Source: Chryseobacterium taichungense
GTDB taxonomy: Bacteria; Bacteroidota; Bacteroidia; Flavobacteriales; Weeksellaceae
Direction: 5' to 3'
Assembly (NCBI RefSeq): GCF_900109935.1
Contig: NZ_FOBV01000006.1
Coordinates: forward strand, 62,001 to 126,000
Length of the DNA stretch: 64,000 nt
A program made the translations under genes and the position numbers. The notes beneath the pieces were generated by a model. It worked only from the letters and a program-made list of their open reading frames with translations. It was not told where the DNA came from and did no database searches. Positions 1-7,620 of the stretch are shown piece by piece. Position 1 is the first letter of the stretch. The number at the start of each line of letters is the position of its first letter.

Positions 1-39
1 TCGAAGCGCTTCTTAAATTTTTTGGGAAGTGAACCTTCA

Positions 40-89
40 AAAACGGAAGAGAAACATCTGCTTCCCAACCCGGAGTTTTCTTCCGTTTT
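40..89. terminator. Long inverted repeat, possible terminator of an upstream gene
   Basis: An 11-base arm at 40-50 (AAAACGGAAGA) is the exact reverse complement of 79-89. A second, inner pairing of gggaag at 24-29 with cttccc at 61-66 competes with it. The right arm ends in a short T run. It may terminate a gene that lies to the left of the window. The loop is long for an intrinsic terminator, so the role is uncertain. Confidence 0.35.
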
Positions 90-284
90 ATCTGGTGATT
101 TTTGAAATCAGTTTTGTAAATTTGTTTTTGTAATGTTTTGTTTATCACTGATCTCTGATGCAAAGATGCAACGGAAAAGAAGGTAAGGGTTAGAAAGTTT
201 TTGGAAAGTTTTTGGAAAGTTTTGTACGGGAAACCGTAATGTTTTTAGTGGTAAACACATTATTTTTCCAAATAATTTAGCTAT

Positions 285-1064
285 ATGTCAAAATTTTTAC
301 CTCAGAAAAGAAAACTATTAGAAGAAGTATTTCAAAAAGCTTCAAATGACACACCTGAAAAATCATTTAATGGAATTGTAAATTACCTTGAAAGGACTTT
401 GAAGGATGATTACCAAATTCTTTTAAGCTATAAATCTTTTGAAACATACTATAAAACTGTAGTGGAGAGAGATGAGGATTACAATATAAAAACTGTAATC
501 TTAGATGATTTGAGTAGATATTTGGAATATGATAATTTCAGAGCATATTGTTTAGATTGGAAGACGATAGAATACACAATAAGTCAAACTCTATCGAAAA
601 TTGTAATTAATATTACGAACAAGCCAATCTTTACAATGCCGGACTTTTTTAAGAAAAATGGGTTGGGAATTATGGAAATGGTTTTCGTTTTACTCCTTGT
701 TACCGGAGGCGTCGTTTTTTCCAATCCCAAGAGCTCAACCCGTTTGGGATTCATATCAGGTTCAAATCCTCCCGCCACAGACAAACCTTTTATGTATTGG
801 AATAAAGACCGGTATATGGCGACAGACAGCAGCTACTTGGGGCCACAGATAAAAGTGGAGCCAATGGATGAAGAAAACTTCACTTATCTTAAAAAGATTA
901 CCAGACCTGATACACTTACGGTAGATAATGCATTGCATAAAGTCTGGTATGATAAAAGCAATAACGAAGTGGAATTTTTTACAAGCTTCGGAAAACATCC
1001 TGAAAATGGAAAAACTCTGAAAGAAGTAACCCCATATATAATTAGTACTTATGCAGGAGAATAA
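285..1064 (+). CDS. Hypothetical single-pass membrane protein
   Basis: A 259-residue protein I cannot assign to a named family. The N-terminal 120 residues are hydrophilic and mostly helical. One strongly hydrophobic segment at about residues 126-145 looks like a membrane span. A polar C-terminal domain of about 110 residues, rich in Asp, Lys and Tyr, follows and would lie outside the cytoplasm if the N-terminus is inside. The span at mid-protein with a soluble domain on each side suggests a tethered sensor or regulator, but nothing in the sequence proves that. The gene stands alone, with a repeat-rich leader upstream and the metallophosphoesterase 72 bases downstream. Codon use looks normal and the frame is intact. 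Confidence 0.75.
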   Translation: MSKFLPQKRKLLEEVFQKASNDTPEKSFNGIVNYLERTLKDDYQILLSYKSFETYYKTVVERDEDYNIKTVILDDLSRYLEYDNFRAYCLDWKTIEYTISQTLSKIVINITNKPIFTMPDFFKKNGLGIMEMVFVLLLVTGGVVFSNPKSSTRLGFISGSNPPATDKPFMYWNKDRYMATDSSYLGPQIKVEPMDEENFTYLKKITRPDTLTVDNALHKVWYDKSNNEVEFFTSFGKHPENGKTLKEVTPYIISTYAGE

Positions 1065-1136
1065 CTTCCTTCACAATTATTTAAAATTCAATTAAACACC
1101 TTCCTGAAATATTCCTTTACCTTCGCCTTTTTTAAG

Positions 1137-2924
1137 ATGAATAAAGGAATATTCTCGTTTTTAGTCTTTGTGTTTTCGGTTGTTTCGGCACAGGAGAAGC
1201 CGATGCAGATTGCTTTTCTGTCGGATGTTCATTTTCAGGATCTGTACGGAAGCTTTTCCGATAATGATTTTAAAGGGATTGTCAATCCAAAGACGGGGAA
1301 GGCAACCATTCTCCGGACCATGGATGCGCAGCTTCATTCTACCAGAATCTTCAATGAAAACTATTTTGCCTTTCTGAAAGCACTGGAGGATATCGCCCAA
1401 AAAGGAATCCGGATTGTAGCGATGCCCGGTGATTTTTCAGATGACGGACAGGCGTATAATCTCCGTGGACTGCATAAGATTCTTGATAAGTACCACCAGA
1501 AATACGGGATCGAATTTTACATCACCACTGGCAACCACGATCCGGTTGGCCCTTTCCGGCAGGACGCAGGAAAAGACGATTTCCTCGGGCAGGATGGTTA
1601 CCCGCTCGGGATTTACAGTAAAGAAAACATCGGGAAGACCGATCACAAGATCATCACCAGAGATATTGCGGAATCAGGATATCTTGAAATACTTGATGAG
1701 CTGAAAGACTTCGGGTTTTATCCTAAAAAAGAAAATCTGTTTTGGAGTACGCCGTTTTCAAAGTATTCCCTGAAAGATTATTCCTACAAAAAAGCGTTGC
1801 AGGATGCGGATTATGCTAAAAGAATATACAACGTTTCCGAAGGTTTTCCGGTTCCTGACCTGAGCTATGTTGTAGAGCCGATACAGGGAATTTGGCTGAT
1901 GGCAATCGATGGAAACACGTATATTCCTAAAAATACCGTTGCTAATCCTGCCGATGCAGGTAATTATAAAGGTGCCGGCATCGGTTACAATAAGGTGCTC
2001 ACCAATAAAAAACACCTGATCGACTGGGTAAAAAACACCATGTCAGAAGCCAGGAAATACGGGAAAACCGTGATTGCATTTACCCATTATCCCATGATCG
2101 ATTATAACGACGGGGCAACGGACGAAATCAAAAAGCTGTTGGGAGAAAAGAAATGGCAGATGGAAAGAGTGCCGGAGGAGCAGGTCGCACAGGCTTTTGC
2201 AGAAGCCGGACTTCAAATTCATTTTGCCGGGCACATGCATATTAATGATACCGAGATCAGAACAATAGGGAAAAATATGCTGGTGAATATCCAGGTGCCA
2301 TCACTGGCCGCATATATCCCTGCCTATAAAGTGCTTACGATACATTCTCCTGACCAGATGGAGATCCGGACGGAAGTTATACATGAGGTTCCGCGCTTTA
2401 ATGAATTGTTCCCGCTGTATGAAAAAGAGTATGATGTTCTGAAGAAAGAAGGAAAGAAAACCATTTGGAATAAAGATATTCTGAAATCTGCCTCCTACCA
2501 CGATTTTATGCTGTTTCACCTGAAAGAGCTGGTGCGGCTGAGAATGATCCCAGGTGACTGGCCCAAAGATCTTATCGAAAGCACAAAAGACCTCACCGGT
2601 GAAGATCTGTTACGGTTAGTACAGAATAAAGGACTAGAGGAGGAAAGAACAGATACCGAAGCTTTTAAGAAATGGAAAATGGAAGATCTGCTGCTGGATC
2701 TTTATAAATTTCAGTCGGCTGACGAACTGGCTTTTAAAGATATCCCCACAGAAAGGCTTCAGCAATACCAGGTATTGGAAAAACGGTTTGATCGTTATGA
2801 AGGAACAGATGCGCTGATGCTCAAGCTGAAAAGTATTTTTAAAATTCTCTCACTCCTTTCCCATGGAGATCCTGCTGATCATTTCGAGATCGATCTGAAG
2901 AAAAGATCCGTTAACAGGCTGTAA
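1137..2924 (+). CDS. Secreted calcineurin-like metallophosphoesterase
   Basis: A 595-residue exported phosphoesterase. The first 19 residues form a signal peptide ending VSAQ. The metal-binding motifs of the calcineurin-like family occur in order: D-x-H in LSDVHFQD near residue 30, GD in MPGDFSDD near 100, GNHD in TTGNHDP near 131, a His in FTHYP near 315, and GHxH in FAGHMHIN near 364. The dinuclear metal site therefore looks complete. About 200 further residues after the catalytic domain are helical and of unknown role. The substrate cannot be read from sequence; phosphodiesters or nucleotides outside the cytoplasm are typical for the family. The gene appears to be transcribed alone. Confidence 0.9.
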   Translation: MNKGIFSFLVFVFSVVSAQEKPMQIAFLSDVHFQDLYGSFSDNDFKGIVNPKTGKATILRTMDAQLHSTRIFNENYFAFLKALEDIAQKGIRIVAMPGDFSDDGQAYNLRGLHKILDKYHQKYGIEFYITTGNHDPVGPFRQDAGKDDFLGQDGYPLGIYSKENIGKTDHKIITRDIAESGYLEILDELKDFGFYPKKENLFWSTPFSKYSLKDYSYKKALQDADYAKRIYNVSEGFPVPDLSYVVEPIQGIWLMAIDGNTYIPKNTVANPADAGNYKGAGIGYNKVLTNKKHLIDWVKNTMSEARKYGKTVIAFTHYPMIDYNDGATDEIKKLLGEKKWQMERVPEEQVAQAFAEAGLQIHFAGHMHINDTEIRTIGKNMLVNIQVPSLAAYIPAYKVLTIHSPDQMEIRTEVIHEVPRFNELFPLYEKEYDVLKKEGKKTIWNKDILKSASYHDFMLFHLKELVRLRMIPGDWPKDLIESTKDLTGEDLLRLVQNKGLEEERTDTEAFKKWKMEDLLLDLYKFQSADELAFKDIPTERLQQYQVLEKRFDRYEGTDALMLKLKSIFKILSLLSHGDPADHFEIDLKKRSVNRL

Positions 2925-3000
2925 CCGTGAATTAAATCATTATTTCACAATTTGCTATACTTCGTAAAAAAGAAAAATGGGAATTGTATCGTGGTATGAA

Positions 3001-3029
3001 AAAAAGTAGTCTGAGTGGGACTACTTTTT
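3001..3029. repeat. Perfect hairpin, left member of an inverted hairpin pair
   Basis: AAAAAGTAGTC at 3001-3011 and GACTACTTTTT at 3019-3029 are perfect reverse complements around a 7-base loop. The shape is that of a bidirectional terminator and could end the metallophosphoesterase transcript. The same sequence recurs in reverse orientation at 3211-3236, so it may instead be the end of a small inserted element. Confidence 0.7.
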
Positions 3030-3210
3030 CTGAGACAAATGTAAACAAATTATCGTTACTTCCAAATAATAAGGCTTTGTTTTTTAATATGTTAATCAAT
3101 TAAAAACTATAATTTCTTTTAAAAACTGGCCGTTTCAGAGGAAAAGAAACTGTCCTCGTTTTTACCCTAAAAAAACGAGATCATACTGATTGCTAGATCA
3201 TTGGTTTTAT
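3030..3210. other. Spacer between two inverted hairpins, possible MITE-like body
   Basis: This stretch of about 180 bases is AT-rich and contains no open reading frame of note. It is bounded by two copies, in opposite orientation, of the same hairpin. The arrangement resembles a non-autonomous miniature element or the remnant of an insertion sequence. I see no clear target-site duplication outside the hairpins. Confidence 0.4.
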
Positions 3211-3236
3211 AAGTAGTCCCACTCAGACTACTTTTT
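3211..3236. repeat. Hairpin, right member of the inverted pair
   Basis: AAGTAGTC at 3211-3218 pairs with GACTACTT at 3226-3233 around the loop CCACTCA, followed by more T. The whole unit is the reverse complement of the hairpin at 3001-3029, loop included. A T run follows immediately, so it would also work as a terminator on the plus strand. Confidence 0.7.
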
Positions 3237-3244
3237 TAAACACA

Positions 3245-3841
3245 ATGCAACTACAAATGATGACCCTTTCCCAGCTCCCTCATTTCCTGCGTTTTAGCGT
3301 AAGGATGCTGTGTTTGCAGGTATTTTTCATTGCTGTTTTCATCAGTTCCCAGGCTCCCTTTTCTTATTCCGATTCAACACTTTTTATCTCTGACGATTCC
3401 TATTTATATGTTGAATTACCGGTTCACATTTCCACTGTAACATCTCCGTCAGGAAAAAGTCAGTCATCGGGAAAACAATATAATAGGTTTAAACGTAAAG
3501 CGTTCTTCAAGCTAAAAACATCATTCATTAGCAAGAGTCACGTTAACCAAATAAGCCAGATTTGCTTTACAGTTCCAACGAGTTCACATTATGTTGGAAA
3601 CTCAAATAATTCTTTATCAATAGCTGTATTAGGAAGTTCTTTTCCTGCAAAACATCACAAAATGATGGACTCCGTTCTAAGAGTTTTCCTGGTCGTAAAT
3701 CATACTAAAAAGAAGCTTTTATATCCTCTTATTAACCATTTCAATCTCTTAAAAATTATAACCAATCACTTCAGTCGCCCTCCACCTATAATTGCGATAT
3801 TTTATCAAACACAAATGACACGAATTATTAAACACAAATGA
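3245..3841 (+). CDS. Doubtful secreted hypothetical protein
   Basis: An open frame of 198 codons with an N-terminal hydrophobic stretch at about residues 15-36 that could be a signal peptide, followed by a Ser- and Tyr-rich region (DSTLFISDDSYLYV). The C-terminal third is rich in Lys, His and hydrophobics, with a short PPP run. I recognise no domain. The stop codon falls inside a short tandem repeat of cacaaatga units, and the frame begins nine bases after a hairpin repeat, so it may be a relic or a chance frame. Codon use is less regular than in neighbouring genes. Treat as tentative. Confidence 0.35.
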   Translation: MQLQMMTLSQLPHFLRFSVRMLCLQVFFIAVFISSQAPFSYSDSTLFISDDSYLYVELPVHISTVTSPSGKSQSSGKQYNRFKRKAFFKLKTSFISKSHVNQISQICFTVPTSSHYVGNSNNSLSIAVLGSSFPAKHHKMMDSVLRVFLVVNHTKKKLLYPLINHFNLLKIITNHFSRPPPIIAIFYQTQMTRIIKHK

Positions 3842-3870
3842 GCACAAATGAGCACAAATAGCACAAATGC
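3785..3870. repeat. Short degenerate tandem repeat (cacaaatga units)
   Basis: The motif cacaaatg recurs five times at irregular 10-30 base spacing, most tightly in gagcacaaatgagcacaaat. It overlaps the end of the doubtful upstream frame. It is most simply slipped-strand repeat DNA. Confidence 0.6.
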
Positions 3871-4292
3871 TTTAAATGCAACGGAACACTTTCCTCTCCG
3901 TTTGTCATCCCGTAGGGATCTCAGCAAAGCATTTTCACACCACATTTATGAAATTAGTGTTCAACTATCAGTACCATTCGTGTTTCGTCAATTCGAGTGT
4001 TTTTTCGTAACAAAGTGAAGAAAAAATGTATCGAGAATGAAATTGATTCTCCAACTCATAAACTTCTCGATATGATTTTTTCAAAATCTACTCGAAGTGA
4101 CGATAGACTCAGCGGACTCTTTTAAGTAGAACGCCTTTGTGAAACTCAAAAGCATATCATAGATAAGAAAACTTAGTGCGCTTTGTGTTCAAAAACAATG
4201 TGATAGACAATGTCAGGCTGAGCCGTCGAAGCGCAGCTCATCGTGTTTAAAAACCGATTTAAAAAATTATAACAACAATATAAATACAAAAC
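3842..4292. other. Gene-free stretch carrying dispersed repeats
   Basis: No credible gene is present. The stretch holds several palindromic or dispersed motifs: gtcatcccgtagggatctca at 3904-3923, which recurs with a few changes near 6420 and 6811; a long imperfect palindrome around ttcgagtgttttttcgt at about 3990-4050; and a gctgagccgtcgaagc motif near 4217-4232. The last 30 bases before the next gene are A-rich and are its likely leader. Confidence 0.6.
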
Positions 4293-5246
4293 ATGAAACA
4301 TTTATTTACAACTGCAGCAATACTTTTCAGCATAACTGCATCAGCACAAGTGGGGATCAATACTACTACACCAAAAGCCACACTCGAAATCAAAGCCAAA
4401 ACCACAGATGGCAGCAAACCGGAGGGGATCATTGTTCCCAGATTGACTGCCGATCAAATTCAATTAGGAACATACGGCACAAACCAAATCGGAACACTTA
4501 TATATGCTCTGGCAGCAGCCTCCGCTCCCAATACCTTTACCGCAGAAATTACCGAACCCGGATTCTATTATTTTAATGGGACCAAATGGAAAAAGATAAA
4601 CAGCTCAGGAAGCACTATAAGCTATACCACGATTGCAGATCCCAATATCTTAGGCTATGCACCCAGCACCACGGCAACAGCATCAGTCGATGCTCCGGCA
4701 ACTTTAACGATAGGCTCTGCTACTGCCACCCGAAAAGGAATAGGGACTTTTGGAGGGCACACCTATGCATCCTATTCTACCAATGCCGCAGTAACATGGT
4801 ATCAGGCCTATAATGCGGCAAAAAATATGGGAGGCTATCTTGCAGCTTTCACTTCTGATGCAGAATGGCAATATGTAGAAACCAATTTACTAACAGCCTA
4901 TTCCATATTTGATACTAATGGTGCGTGGATTGGTATGGCTAAATTTTCATGGTTTGCAGGAACAGCTATTTCACCTGATCCTGAATTTAAATGGATTACC
5001 GGAGAGCAACCTTATCATGATTATTCTGCAGGAGGAACTTCAGCAGTAAGAAAATCAAATTGGTTTGCTTCAGGAGAGCCTAATAATACAGGTGGAAACG
5101 AAGGATTTATACAAGTTATGAGTAAAAATACGGCTGTCTCAAAAACCTATAATGGATATACCAGCACTCATCTTTGGAATGATGTTATAGCTAATAGTAC
5201 CAATCAAACATATACTTGGGGCTTCATAGTAGAATTTCAGCAATAA
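4293..5246 (+). CDS. Secreted C-type-lectin-like domain protein
   Basis: A 317-residue secreted protein. Residues 1-18 are a signal peptide (ending ASAQ). Residues 20-105 are a Gly/Thr-rich N-terminal region typical of Bacteroidota surface proteins, ending in GFYYFNGTKWKKI. Residues about 148-316 match the C-type lectin-like fold: WYQAYNAAKNMGGYLAAF as the first helix, then WIGM, FKWITGE, an EPN triplet at 262-264, Glu270, and WND at 295-297. In animal lectins EPN, a following Glu and WND form the calcium site that binds mannose-type sugars, so sugar binding is plausible. There is no cysteine in the domain, so the usual disulfides are missing. The next gene follows after 27 bases and is probably co-transcribed. 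Confidence 0.8.
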   Translation: MKHLFTTAAILFSITASAQVGINTTTPKATLEIKAKTTDGSKPEGIIVPRLTADQIQLGTYGTNQIGTLIYALAAASAPNTFTAEITEPGFYYFNGTKWKKINSSGSTISYTTIADPNILGYAPSTTATASVDAPATLTIGSATATRKGIGTFGGHTYASYSTNAAVTWYQAYNAAKNMGGYLAAFTSDAEWQYVETNLLTAYSIFDTNGAWIGMAKFSWFAGTAISPDPEFKWITGEQPYHDYSAGGTSAVRKSNWFASGEPNNTGGNEGFIQVMSKNTAVSKTYNGYTSTHLWNDVIANSTNQTYTWGFIVEFQQ

Positions 5247-5273
5247 TAATTAATAATTAAAAACAAAAGTAGA

Positions 5274-6005
5274 ATGTCAATATTACACAAAATCAAAGCA
5301 TATCTCTACGATAACACATTAACCAAAGACAACCCCAATGATTTCATTGCCCGTACGGCAAGCGAGCGTTCTCTTTCTGTAAAACAGATATGTGAAGCTG
5401 CAACCAGCCGTGGTGGAGCAGATGTTTCCGCTTCGGCGATGGAACATGCGACCGAGCTTTTCCTTAAAGAAATGGCCTACCAGCTGTGTGATGGCTTTTC
5501 AGTGAATACCGGATACTTTACCGCAAGCACCACCATCCGTGGGGTATTTGACAGTCCGTCTGAGACCTTTAACAAAGATAAACACAGCATTATCTTCCAG
5601 TTCAACCAAGGGGAAAAGTTACGGGCAGAGATTCCGAATATTGAGATTGATATTCTGGGTGTAGCAGAATCTTCTGCGGTCATCTTACAGGTTACGGATG
5701 TGAAGAGTGGTTCGGTGAATGATCTTCTCACTCCGGGCAGAAATCTGAAGATCGTGGGCAGTAAGATCAAAGTTGCAGGAGATGAAGCTTCAATAGGGAT
5801 CTATTTTGTAGACACAGCAACACAAGGAAGAACCAAAGTAGAGCAGAATGATATTGTCACGAATAACCCTTCGGAGGTTATGGTGGTAATTCCTGCACTA
5901 GCAGCAGGAACTTATAATCTGGAAGTGGTAACGCAGTTTACGCAGGGTGCTCTTCTGAAAGAAGTGCGAACGGCTACCCTTGATAAAGTACTTACCGTGG
6001 TGTAA
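5274..6005 (+). CDS. HU-like DNA-binding / DUF4469 domain protein
   Basis: A 243-residue protein of the two-domain type found in Bacteroidota. The N-terminal half (about 1-120) resembles an IHF/HU-like DNA-binding domain, starting with the family-typical KIKAYLYDNTLT and VKQICEAA segments. The C-terminal half (about 130-240) resembles the Ig-like DUF4469 domain, with the conserved LTPGRNLKIVGSKIKV and PALAAGTYNLEV segments. No signal peptide is present. The biological role of the family is not settled; a nucleoid-associated function is the usual guess from fold alone. It follows the lectin-like gene closely, and pairing with a secreted protein is odd for a DNA-binding product. Confidence 0.8.
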   Translation: MSILHKIKAYLYDNTLTKDNPNDFIARTASERSLSVKQICEAATSRGGADVSASAMEHATELFLKEMAYQLCDGFSVNTGYFTASTTIRGVFDSPSETFNKDKHSIIFQFNQGEKLRAEIPNIEIDILGVAESSAVILQVTDVKSGSVNDLLTPGRNLKIVGSKIKVAGDEASIGIYFVDTATQGRTKVEQNDIVTNNPSEVMVVIPALAAGTYNLEVVTQFTQGALLKEVRTATLDKVLTVV

Positions 6006-6033
6006 GAGAAAAAGAAGCGCTACAGTTAACACC

Positions 6034-6120
6034 GTGTTGACCGCCCGATCAAGGGTGCGTTGACCGCTCGGTCAAGGGTGTGTTGACCGCCCGAGTGTGG
6101 GGGTGTTGACCGTACGGAGG
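6034..6120. repeat. Four-copy 23-bp tandem repeat
   Basis: The heptamer TTGACCG begins at 6037, 6060, 6083 and 6106, an exact 23-base period. The unit is roughly GTGTTGACCGCCCGATCAAGG, with variation in the last third. The array is GC-rich. It lies directly after the DUF4469 gene. No spacers separate the units, so it is not a CRISPR array. Confidence 0.85.
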
Positions 6121-6311
6121 TTATTTAGTACTAAAGTAAGGCTCATAAGCGTAAGAGTCCATCATTCCATCGTAAAGATGGGTATTTTCATCAGTGTGTT
6201 ACTCCGGTTGGGATCTTTTCCCGGCCGGAGTTTTGGCTTCGGCTCCGCTCAGCCACCGTTGGGTTGGAGGGTTTGGGAGTTTGAGGGTGGTTACGAGAGT
6301 TTATTAAGATT

Positions 6312-6603
6312 CGCTATCATTTGCTGAGTGCTAACGGCTTTGCGTTCAAAAGAATATGCATACTATATAATCTCTTGCGGACATAGCGTTAAAAATTAAA
6401 AGCTAACGTTTCCCGCTATGCCGAGATTCCTACGGAAATCACAGATTCGACGTAGTCAATGACAAAGTGTGTGGGTTAGTGTTTGAGGGTGAGAGTGCTG
6501 AAGGGTTTAAAGCGGCACAAAATTCCCCTCCCTTGGAGGGGTGGCGAAAATTCGAAAGAATTTTTGACGGGGTGGTTTAAGAAATATTCTGGGATTGGTG
6601 GCT
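6312..6603. repeat. Long direct repeat, copy 1
   Basis: This segment recurs almost unchanged at 6678-6993. It includes a cgctatcatttgctgagtg start, a hairpin with arms catagcg and cgctatg, the motif gattcctacggaaatcacag, and a CCCCTCC/GGAGGGG block. No coding frame spans it. Confidence 0.85.
6520..6577 (+). repeat. CCCCTCC palindromic repeat, copy A
   Basis: The unit runs aattcccctcccttggaggg, then gtggcgaaaattcgaaag, and ends gacggggtggt. It contains two nested palindromes (cccctcc/ggagggg and attcgaaagaat). It also occurs at 6911-6966 and, inverted, at 7113-7172. Confidence 0.8.
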
Positions 6604-6677
6604 TCGAGTCACCTCAGCCAGTAAGGGTTTTTGAGGGTTAGAAAGTCTGAAGTTGGCTATGACAGTTTCAGTAAAAT

Positions 6678-6993
6678 TTGCTATCATTTGCTGAGTGTTT
6701 AAGTTTATGCTGAGCCTGTCGAAGTACCTTTGCGCTCAAAAGAATATGCATACTATATAAATCTCTTGCGGACATAGCGTTAAAAATTAAAAGCTAACGT
6801 TTCCCACTATGCCGAGATTCCTACGGAAATCACAGATTCGACGTAGTCAATGACAAAGTGTGTGGGTTAGTGTTTGAGAGTGAGAGTACTGAAGGGTTTA
6901 AGGCGGCACAAAATTCTCCTCCCTTGGAGGGGTGGCGAAAATTCGAAAGAATTTTTGACGGGGTGGTTTAAGAAATATTCCGGACTGGTGGCT
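6678..6993. repeat. Long direct repeat, copy 2 with a small insertion
   Basis: Near-identical to 6312-6603. It differs by an insertion of about 24 bases carrying the dispersed motif gctgagcctgtcgaag, and by scattered substitutions. One of these, cgctatg to cactatg, weakens the internal hairpin. Confidence 0.85.
6911..6966 (+). repeat. CCCCTCC palindromic repeat, copy B
   Basis: Second direct copy, lying inside the second long repeat. It has one change in the first arm (ctcctccc for cccctccc) that breaks one base pair of the palindrome. Confidence 0.8.
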
Positions 6994-7112
6994 GAGCGGA
7001 GCCGAAGCCACCATTGAACAAATGTCATTATTTGTATTGCCCTCATAATCGATAAAAATACCAGAAGCAAACCAAGGTTAAAGAACATACTTTGCACTCT
7101 GATAGCGTAACA

Positions 7113-7172
7113 GACCACCCCGTCGCAAATTCCGTTGGAATTTCCGCCACCCCTCCAAAGGAGGGGAATTCA
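7113..7172 (-). repeat. CCCCTCC palindromic repeat, inverted copy C
   Basis: This is the reverse complement of the unit at 6520 and 6911, reading accaccccgtcgcaaattcc and ending cccctccaaaggaggggaatt. Its middle differs (attccgttggaatt in place of attcgaaagaatt) but keeps the palindrome, which suggests selection for or copying of a folded form. Confidence 0.8.
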
Positions 7173-7226
7173 GAAGCGGTCGATTAGCGGCTCTCGAAGA
7201 CCCGCGTAAAACAGGCAAATAAAAAA

Positions 7227-7250
7227 TCCTCAGAAGATCTGAGGACTAAA
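7227..7250. terminator. Hairpin terminator
   Basis: TCCTCAGA at 7227-7234 and TCTGAGGA at 7238-7245 form a perfect 8-bp stem with a 3-base loop. An A run precedes the stem, so it would end transcripts on the minus strand best. No gene abuts it. Confidence 0.5.
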
Positions 7251-7620
7251 AACTAATAACCGAGAATAAACAAGGGTTTCTATCCCACCTCAAAACTATT
7301 AATCAGAAACGATATATAATATGATTACAATCAAGCTCTGGTAGAAAAATTATATTTTCAATAAAAAAGGAATAACATTTCTGCTATTCCTTACTACACA
7401 CATAATGATATAAACCATAAATTCGCAATAAAACTAATTCATCATTAGAAAATAGGGTATGATTGTGGTCAACCCTTTGAATTTATTCGGAATTGATTGA
7501 AATAACAGGCTGTTAATGTGTAATATATTCATTGTAATTTTATATTCAACAAGCCGGAATATTTAATCGGTTCAGCTTAAGAGTTAAGGATCATCAGCAA
7601 ACGATAATAATTAAAATAAA

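Larger units (their letters stand above)
6006..7620. other. Repeat-rich region of about 1.6 kb without a credible gene
   Basis: Open frames here are short and run through repeats, so I call none. The contents, left to right, are a four-unit 23-bp tandem repeat, a roughly 300-base sequence present twice in direct orientation, three copies of a CCCCTCC/GGAGGGG palindromic element (two direct, one inverted), a simple hairpin terminator, and an AT-rich leader for the next gene. The GC-rich patches stand out from the AT-rich surroundings. Confidence 0.7.

Noticed and set aside
6034..6120. Possible CRISPR array
   Set aside because: The four 23-base units are contiguous with no unique spacers, and no cas gene is in the window.
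6097..6327. Short open frame on the plus strand after the DUF4469 gene
   Set aside because: It runs through the tandem repeat and dispersed repeat DNA, has no recognisable protein features, and the long direct repeat begins within it.
6867..7118. 83-codon frame on the minus strand
   Set aside because: It lies across copy B of the palindromic element and the second long repeat and shows no protein family features.
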